NCBI GenBank assembly: GCA_966250375.1
Contig: CBINHE010000009.1
Span: forward strand, 6,200-70,199
Direction: 5' to 3'
Length of the DNA stretch: 64,000 bases
DNA from: CAMLDH01 sp966250375
GTDB lineage: Bacteria > Pseudomonadota > Gammaproteobacteria > Burkholderiales > Burkholderiaceae_D
Shown here: in pieces, positions 56,046 through 61,923 of the stretch
How the letters are laid out: the number at the start of each line of letters is the position of its first letter
How positions within the stretch are numbered: the first letter of the stretch is position 1
Made by a program: the position numbers and the translations under genes
Notes under the pieces: model-generated
The model's database searches: none
What the model was told of the DNA's origin: nothing
Seen by the model: only the letters and a program-made list of their open reading frames with translations

Positions 56046-58232
56046 GACTCGGGGATCGACATGTCTGGTGAGATCTCTTCCCCTCCCTCTCTCTAGGTCA
56101 TGAAGGTTTTCGCTATATGATCTTCTGCCGACTCCCCTCATGCCACTTGTGCTGGGGGTAACAGCGTATAGGCTTGCGCTTATTCCCCTGTTTCTTCCAT
56201 GCATGGACCTTGTTAAAAGCGCATTCAAATCCTCGAGATCTGTTGGTGCAGAAGAGGTGGATGCGGCAGAGGAGGTGGATGCCGCATCTTCAATTTCCAC
56301 ATCTTCAATTTCCGAATCTTCAATTTCCGAATCTTCAATTTCCGCAGCTGCACGTTCCGCAGCTTCTGCTATTCTTTCGTCCCTAGTGCGTGTTGCTCTC
56401 AGGAGTCCCAGGCTTTGCGAACAAGCGTTGAATTTAACAGAGGAGAAGATGGTGAAAAAACCCATAGTGAGTTTTTTAGGAACGTCATAAGAGCCTTGGC
56501 CATCGAAGAGGTTCTCTACTTTGGAGACGCTATTGGATATTACGTTCACCATTGCGTAAACTCCTTCACGCGTGTGCAACGATCCTCCATACCTGCGGCC
56601 GATATTACGGAGTGCTTGATTGACGGTTTGCGGCTTGACGCCAAGACGAAATGCGAATTTGTCTTGTTCTTCCGCTGTTTTCTCCAGCTCCGCTTCCGTA
56701 GGTGACTCCAATCCATCGGCCTCATGGGTTGCTATGAGCTCTTTCTTGGCAATCTCGGCGCGTTTTTTGGTGCGATCCATGGTGGTGTCCGCCCAGTTAA
56801 GGGATTCGCCCAATGCATTCACGACAGAATATGCTAGCAGGACGGAGGCCGTTTCCGACCAATTTCTTGTCGGGGGAGAGGCCAGTGTCAATGGACTCTC
56901 AGGAGCAGAATCCGAATGCGAGCTATTGAAGAAAGTGTTGCGAACGGCTCGTTCTGCTGCGCTTTGCCCGATGTTGACTCCGCCCGATATTACCGCATAT
57001 TTTAGTGCTGACACGAGTGCTTCCGCATGTGTCATATCTGCTACTCCTCCCTTCGGGCCTGTAAATATTTCTTGGAGCATTTCCCGCAAACCGCCATACA
57101 CGGCAGAACGAGCAACAACCTTGATCAAATTTTCTGTTACCGCCTTGAAAAACGCAGGCTGAAGGGGTTCGTATGGAATCATTGCGAGTGAATGGCTAAA
57201 CGCCGCGCATGGTGGCATGAGCGCGGAGGCTATTCCCATCATCATCCAGTCTCGTCCGACTTTCGCTTCCAGCTGCTCCTTTACGGTATCCGATTTTGCA
57301 TTAAATGCTTCCAACGTTAATCCATAATGCGCGGCTATTACAGCCGATTTATCCTCCGCCTCGAGCGCGTTAAAACGCTTTATGTTCCGGTAGAGAGCTA
57401 TCTGCTGGACAGAGGAAAGAATACCCAACACTCCCGTAGCCACGACCGGTACTGCAAAGTTGCCCTTTTCAAATTCATCCGCGAGAGCCTGAGCGCAGAG
57501 TCGTCCCACCACATCAGAAACGGTGACAATCGGCATTTGATGTAGAAAAGATGCACCTACCCCGCCTATAAAGGTGCCAGTCCTGCTCACGAAATTAGGG
57601 CGTCTATTCTCATTCGTATCAGCATTAGTAGCATTTACATGCTCATTCGTATTAGCATTTAAAGGCTCACTCTCACTCTCACTCTCACTCTCATTCGCAT
57701 TCGTAAACAACCCCCTCAGTGCCTGGGGTATCGACCTCAGCCGCGGCAGTACCGGTAGTAAAGAATCTGCTCGGCCGGACATCTCCTCTTCGCCTTCTAC
57801 TCCTTCTACTAACACTTCTCCGTGCGTCGTTTCCCGGGCGAATGACAGAGGATCTAGCTTCTGGGTGAATGATGGCTCAAGGTCTAGCAGCAGCGCGAGC
57901 GTGGCCGATGCAGCCGGTTGTATGACTTGATGGTGCACCGACGAGGCACCATTTACTATACCGTCTCGAATCTTCCTTCCGACCCGTTCTACCATGTCAC
58001 CTCCTGCGAGGGTAACGTTAATCGCTCCTTGGTGCGCCGACGAGGCACCATTTTTTAGATGGCGCATGGCATTTTTCATCATCCACTTCATCGTCGAATT
58101 GCTTGCCAGCGGAATTTCATTTCCTGTATAAGGCGGTAGCTGTGGGAAGCTCGTTGATGGGGTAAGTAACAACGGTTCGTTATGGCCTGTAGGAACAGGG
58201 ACAAAGGGGGAGCTTGAATTAATTCTGGTCAT
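56028..58232 (-). CDS. Large effector-like protein of unknown family
   Basis: 734 residues, not recognised. The N-terminus MTRINSSSPFVPVPTGHNEP and the following ~40 residues are Ser/Thr/Pro-rich with few acidic residues, as in type III secreted effectors. NGASSAHQG and NGASSVHHQ repeat at about residues 61 and 94. Low-complexity acidic blocks occur: an (ES)4 run and an NANTNEHVNATNADTNE stretch near residues 180-205, and an IEDSEIEDSEIEDVEIED block near 645. The middle has helical hydrophobic stretches (TFIGGVGASFLHQMPIVTVSDVVG; DWMMMGIASALMPPCAAFSHSLAMIP). DNA is AT-richer than the core genes. The gene has its own terminator. No hrp box was found upstream. Function unknown; effector status is inference. 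Confidence 0.75.
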   Translation of the reverse strand: MTRINSSSPFVPVPTGHNEPLLLTPSTSFPQLPPYTGNEIPLASNSTMKWMMKNAMRHLKNGASSAHQGAINVTLAGGDMVERVGRKIRDGIVNGASSVHHQVIQPAASATLALLLDLEPSFTQKLDPLSFARETTHGEVLVEGVEGEEEMSGRADSLLPVLPRLRSIPQALRGLFTNANESESESESEPLNANTNEHVNATNADTNENRRPNFVSRTGTFIGGVGASFLHQMPIVTVSDVVGRLCAQALADEFEKGNFAVPVVATGVLGILSSVQQIALYRNIKRFNALEAEDKSAVIAAHYGLTLEAFNAKSDTVKEQLEAKVGRDWMMMGIASALMPPCAAFSHSLAMIPYEPLQPAFFKAVTENLIKVVARSAVYGGLREMLQEIFTGPKGGVADMTHAEALVSALKYAVISGGVNIGQSAAERAVRNTFFNSSHSDSAPESPLTLASPPTRNWSETASVLLAYSVVNALGESLNWADTTMDRTKKRAEIAKKELIATHEADGLESPTEAELEKTAEEQDKFAFRLGVKPQTVNQALRNIGRRYGGSLHTREGVYAMVNVISNSVSKVENLFDGQGSYDVPKKLTMGFFTIFSSVKFNACSQSLGLLRATRTRDERIAEAAERAAAEIEDSEIEDSEIEDVEIEDAASTSSAASTSSAPTDLEDLNALLTRSMHGRNRGISASLYAVTPSTSGMRGVGRRSYSENLHDLERGRGRDLTRHVDPRVMTDFN

Positions 58233-58768
58233 TATGTTCGGTTAATTTGCTGCTGGGTTTGTAAATATTGCTTCGTGCACCCCAGTCTGTTCCGGGAAGC
58301 AATAAGGTTTCGCGGTTATATATTCGTCAATGTCGTGCTGTTTAGTACCTCCTGTTCAAGTTCGAATTTAATGAGTGCGGAAGCGCAAATCGTTGAAATG
58401 TGCAGAAAAATAATTCTTTAAAGTCCGTCTCAAGCTGGTGCCGATGCGGTTTTTCCCTCGGCTGCCAATTTGGGCTGCGCCATATGCAATTCCCCGAAAT
58501 CCCATGAGACTGTTCCATTTGCGCAGTGCCCGGCAGGTGAGGAGAACTCATTTCATAAACAGGAGGGCGCACCATGGATCGGCGCTGGATGGCGATCCGT
58601 CGGGCGACGACCCGCTCCTTGCAAAAGGCACCGCTATGCGACTCTCCAGGTATAACGATTGGCCTTGTTTGCTTAACGAATTACTTGAGTGGTAAAAGAA
58701 AAAAAATTAGTTCCATGAACAAATTCTGTTATCTCTTAACTGATGTTACGTAGCCCGCATAGCCAGAA

Positions 58769-58797
58769 GCGCATTGCGCCGGATGCTGAGATGCACC
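58769..58797. repeat. REP-like element
   Basis: GCGCATTGCGCCGGATGCTGA followed by GATGCACC, an imperfect copy of the GCGCATCGCGCCGGATG family in a non-coding stretch. Confidence 0.7.
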
Positions 58798-58871
58798 TGG
58801 CGAGGTACGCGTAACTGTCCTTCAGATTGCGAGTTGGTCGGTCAGGTTGATGGCTTGGCGCAGGAAGAGGG

Positions 58872-58908
58872 AACCATCCGGCGTATCATCGCGATGTACC
58901 GGATGGTT
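58872..58908. repeat. REP-like inverted repeat
   Basis: Perfect 10-base arms AACCATCCGG (58872-58881) and CCGGATGGTT (58899-58908) around a core containing ATCGCGAT; part of the same family as 54474. Confidence 0.82.
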
Positions 58909-58958
58909 TCACTCCCGACAACGCGGTAAGGCGCAATCGTAAGGCGTCAATAAGCGAA

Positions 58959-58988
58959 GCGCATCGCGCCGGATGTTGAGATGCGCCC
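58959..58988. repeat. REP-like element
   Basis: Starts GCGCATCGCGCCGGATGTTG and ends ATGCGCC; its outer GCGCAT/ATGCGC can pair. Close relative of 58769, about 190 bases away in the same orientation. Confidence 0.75.
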
Positions 58989-59135
58989 TTGATTGTGGCT
59001 CGGTGTAGTGCCCGAAAAACGGTGGATTTTTAACAGATACTCAGCGCCACATTAGTCGAAGCCAGTGTACTGAGCAGGAGAAAAGGCGAGAGACAAGCCA
59101 GAAATGCCAACTCGCCGTAGTGCAGTAAAGGTGCC

Positions 59136-59405
59136 TCAGTCGTTAAGGAAATAGATGTCAGGCTTATCCATAACGCCGACTTTTTGCATGGTCTCGCGCA
59201 GATCGGTGGATTCGGCAAATGACTTTGCACGGCTTGGATCTTGCATTTCAAACATCAGGATAACTTCATTCGGATCCTGCGCACCCCTTAGAACGTATTT
59301 TTCCGTAAGACCTGCCTCATTGCGCTTCGGAAGATGAGCGTCATATCCTGGCTTCCATTGCGAGAAATCACGAACCTTATGGCGAATGATCATGTAACTG
59401 GCCAT
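59136..59405 (-). CDS. Small dimeric alpha/beta-barrel protein
   Basis: 89 residues, with AAAGGAGG seven bases upstream of the ATG. MIIRHKVRDFSQWKPGYDAHLPKRNEAGLTEKYVLRGAQDPNEVILMFEMQDPSRAKSFAESTDLRETMQKVGV is the layout of a conserved family of small cyclase/ABM-like proteins found in many soil bacteria. Enzymatic role unknown. It follows the 135-residue hypothetical gene on the same strand with 180 bases between. Confidence 0.75.
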   Translation of the reverse strand: MASYMIIRHKVRDFSQWKPGYDAHLPKRNEAGLTEKYVLRGAQDPNEVILMFEMQDPSRAKSFAESTDLRETMQKVGVMDKPDIYFLND

Positions 59406-59585
59406 GACAAACCTCCTTTTGAGGATGTGTTAAGGTGATTTTCTTTCCCGAAAACCGCCTAAGAGGGGAACCAACGTTGCACTATAGGCAAAGGCGATGG
59501 CGGAAATAATTGCCAACATAATCTGCCCATCAGAGGCGGCCAATGTCAGCCTCGATAATAATGATGCATTGGACAAAACAGGCCA

Positions 59586-59993
59586 TTACTTCCATTCCCA
59601 AAACTTGTCTGAGGTATTGCCGTTCTCATCCACCTCGTATTCAAAGACGGTAGGAATCTTATTGAGTCCTGCCAATCGCTGAGAGGATGTCTGATAGTAG
59701 AGAATCCCTCGCCAACTTGCCGCCAAGCCTTTTCCTGCAGGCGTTCCGATGCCCGATCCAGTCCAAGTGACGATATCGCCATCTTCAGTCGTAATCACAC
59801 CTTGCCCAGCGCCATTGAAAACACCGGCTGGGGTCAAGGCCGAAATATAAGTTCCGACATTCGTCATCCCTACGCCGACCAGTTTGCCGCTCCCCTGAAA
59901 AGATACTTCAAGCCTAGGGCTGTTGCCCTCACTCGGTAATACCCTGACTCCGGTAATTTTGCCTTGTTCCTCGCCTATCATTTCACCTAGCAT
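59586..59993 (-). CDS. Conserved hypothetical protein
   Basis: 135 residues, strong ribosome site CAGGAGG before the ATG. The sequence (MLGEMIGEEQGKITGVRVLPSEG, GMTNVGTYISALTPAGVFNGAGQGVITTEDGDIVTWTGSGIG, FEYEVDENGNTSDKFWEWK) resembles a widespread uncharacterised beta-rich family that I recall but cannot name. Gly-rich, no signal peptide. The neighbouring small alpha/beta-barrel gene may share the transcript. Confidence 0.7.
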   Translation of the reverse strand: MLGEMIGEEQGKITGVRVLPSEGNSPRLEVSFQGSGKLVGVGMTNVGTYISALTPAGVFNGAGQGVITTEDGDIVTWTGSGIGTPAGKGLAASWRGILYYQTSSQRLAGLNKIPTVFEYEVDENGNTSDKFWEWK

Positions 59994-60088
59994 GATGTGC
60001 CTCCTGTCGTGCCGCTATCGTATTGATGCTTAATTCTGGTATCTGGCCGGACAAATGCCAGCAGCACGTTACCCGCGATTGATTTTCA

Positions 60089-60797
60089 TCAAATTTGCTG
60101 CCATGCGTTAGAAGCCGAGTCCCAACTCGTAATGTCATCCATACTTCCGGTTACCTTGGCGGCAAAGTCTTCCAGATGCCCGACGATCAACTGCAATTCA
60201 TTCCGGGACAGCGCTTCATCCTCCAACTGTTCGATTTGATGTTCCAGCGCCTTCTGTCGTTCACGCAAACGCGTGATGCGCGACTCGAACTCGCCCTTCT
60301 CAAGATAACCTTCGCTATAAGCATCGATCAAGCGAATCACGCCTTGACGGCATTGGCGCAGCTGGCTGTCCAGACTGTGTCGTTTAACCTCATCGGCAGG
60401 CTGCGCCAACGCTTGCAGGCGCCGCTCGCATTCCCGCATCAATCGGCTCGGATCCATGAGCAGCCCTCGCACTTCCTGCCATACCGCCTGCTCCAGGCAA
60501 TCGGTTCTGACCTGGGTGTTCGTGCATACACGCTGGCCGCCAAAGCGATAGGCATCGCTCCCGATACAACGGTAGTACGCATAATGGCGCACATGCCCTT
60601 TGGCGCTCGAGCGGCTGAGCGGCTTGCCATAGTACGCATGGCCGCACTGCTTGCACACCAACAGTCCCTGCAGCAGATAGCGCGCCCCGCGTTTGCGCGT
60701 GCGGGCCTGTGCACGATTTTCCTGCAGTTGAGCCTGCACCGCGCCGAACAGGTCGGTGTCGACAGCGCCGGCACGGCAATGCTCTGCCACTGGTCGG
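60089..60797 (-). pseudogene. Large serine recombinase, C-terminal fragment
   Basis: The open frame 60089-60835 reads DTDLFGAVQAQLQENRAQARTRKRGARYLLQGLLVCKQCGHAYYGKPLS, a recombinase-domain end and zinc beta-ribbon with CKQC and later YYRC, then a coiled coil (RITRLRERQKALEHQIEQLEDEALSRNEL). The N-terminal resolvase catalytic domain is missing. The first ~12 codons of the frame are antisense to the intron fragment beside it, so the apparent ATG at 60835 is not genuine and the real homology starts near 60797. Confidence 0.85.
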
Positions 60798-61199
60798 CTG
60801 GCTTTCGGATTTCTTGGGTTCGATTTTCGTCGCATCCGTAGTTTAAGAGGGGTGTGGCGAGCGCACTACGCGCCGAAGCTGAAAAAGCGCACGGCGCTAT
60901 TGCAGAAGCTCAAGGAGGTATTCCGACGGCACCAGTCGCAACCGGTTGATCGTGTAGTACATCTGATCAATCCGATTCTACGAGGCTGGGTCAACTACTT
61001 TGCGGTTGGGGACCCGACTCGATGCTTCAACTACATTCAAGACTGGGTAGAAAAGAAGATCGGGCACCATTTGATGTGATCCCGAAAACGAAAGGGCTTC
61101 GGCTGGCAGCGGTGGAGTAGGCAATGGCTCTATGAGTGTCTGGGTCTGTTCAAGGGCTACAGAGTATCAAGAGCCACGCCGAAAGCGGCGTCAGCATGA
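60797..61199 (+). pseudogene. Group II intron reverse transcriptase/maturase, C-terminal fragment
   Basis: FGFLGFDFRRIRSLRGVWRAHYAPKLKKRTALLQKLKEVFRRHQSQPVDRVVHLINPILRGWVNYFAVGD is the group II intron maturase-specific (GIIM, domain X) region. A TGA at 61077-61079 interrupts it after GHHLM; reading on, 39 further codons (SRKRKGFGWQRWSRQWLYECLGLFKGYRVSRATPKAA) continue the family to a stop at 61197. A CGA (Arg) to TGA change is the simplest cause. The reverse transcriptase fingers and palm are missing. Confidence 0.88.
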
Positions 61200-61234
61200 T
61201 AGGTACCATAAACCTTGACGCGAAACATGCAGGA

Positions 61235-61267
61235 GAGCGCAGTGCGGGAAAACCGCTCGCTGCGTTC
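61235..61267 (+). ncRNA. Group II intron domain V (relic)
   Basis: GAGCGCAG (61235-61242) pairs over eight positions with CTGCGTTC (61260-61267), with one G-U pair, and the inner part TGCGG-GAAA-ACCGC forms the capping hairpin with a GAAA tetraloop and a small TCG-side bulge. The AGC catalytic triad is at 61236-61238. It lies 36 bases after the maturase frame end, as expected. Domain VI and the intron 3' end could not be fixed. Confidence 0.72.
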
Positions 61268-61479
61268 GACGTGGCGGGGGCTGGAAACGTGACATGGTCG
61301 AGATATTGTGACACTCGCAGACGAAAGGGCGAGCCAACAGGGAATACAAACATCGACCTAAATCGGCGCGCCAGTCTTCGACCCTACCTGAGGGGAGGAT
61401 GGGCCAGTAATGGCCTGTCCTTACCCAACTAAGGATCGAGCCATCCCCTTGGGCCGCAGTCCGTACCGGAAGGCAGGGT

Positions 61480-61676
61480 TTGTTCGGCATGCGGCAGTAA
61501 GCGACGATGCCGCCGAGCAGGTTGACGGTGAAATTGACGGGTGAGCGATGTCGCGTGTGCTCGATCTGACAGAGATTTTTCAATTCGTCGATGACGGTTT
61601 CAATGAGCGAGCGGCGTTTGAGGAGGGCTTGATCGAATAAGGTATGCAAGGACCGGCTTCATGTTCTTGCGCACCG
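61480..61676 (-). pseudogene. IS982-type transposase fragment (second relic)
   Basis: Minus-strand LFDQALLKRRSLIETVIDELKNLCQIEHTRHRSPVNFTVNLLGGIVAYCRMPNKP is the C-terminus of the IS982-family transposase. Upstream VRKNMKPVL continues in another frame after a one-base insertion near 61650. The rest of the transposase is absent. It overlaps in sequence the relic at 40405-40790 but differs at many positions, so the two are independent old copies. Confidence 0.85.
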
Positions 61677-61858
61677 CTGACAGGTGGCCCGTTCCCGTAA
61701 TGACGCGTCACCTCCCCCCCAGTTCATCTCCCCATGCCGGCTCACATGTCCATGAGCTCGACAGCAAGCCAGACTGCATCAATGTAAAGATCGCTGCAGC
61801 AACTCCCGTATTCACAGCGCACGGTCAGCCGCAGCATGGACTGTCCATTTGCAAGAAT

Positions 61859-61886
61859 GGAACTATTCCCGATTCCATTCCACTCA
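61859..61886 (+). promoter_or_regulatory. Candidate hrp box (HrpL-type promoter)
   Basis: GGAACT (61859-61864), 15 bases, CCACTCA (61880-61886), matching GGAACC/T-N15/16-CCACNNA, the motif read by the ECF sigma factor HrpL for type III secretion genes. It ends 37 bases before the LRR-metalloprotease start, a normal distance. One position (C to T in the sixth base) is a tolerated variant. No other such pair was found by eye in the window. Confidence 0.7.
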
Positions 61887-61923
61887 CAACCATTCAAGTT
61901 AATAGAGTTGAAAGGTTTGTATC

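Larger units (their letters stand above)
58233..59135. other. 900-base non-coding region with REP-like elements
   Basis: No convincing gene. Short frames (58342-58575 minus, 58438-58695 plus) lack ribosome sites and family features. The left part carries the upstream region of the effector-like gene, where neither a hrp box nor a PIP box could be found. The right part has three REP-like palindromes, listed separately. Confidence 0.6.

Noticed and set aside
58233..58340. hrp box or PIP box upstream of the 734-residue effector-like gene
   Set aside because: GGAAC occurs on the minus strand but no CCACNNA stands at 15-16 bases, and no paired TTCGC motif was found.
60756..60838. Intact start for the intron maturase frame or the recombinase frame
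   Set aside because: The first codons of each frame are antisense to the other fragment; both starts are artefacts of the junction.
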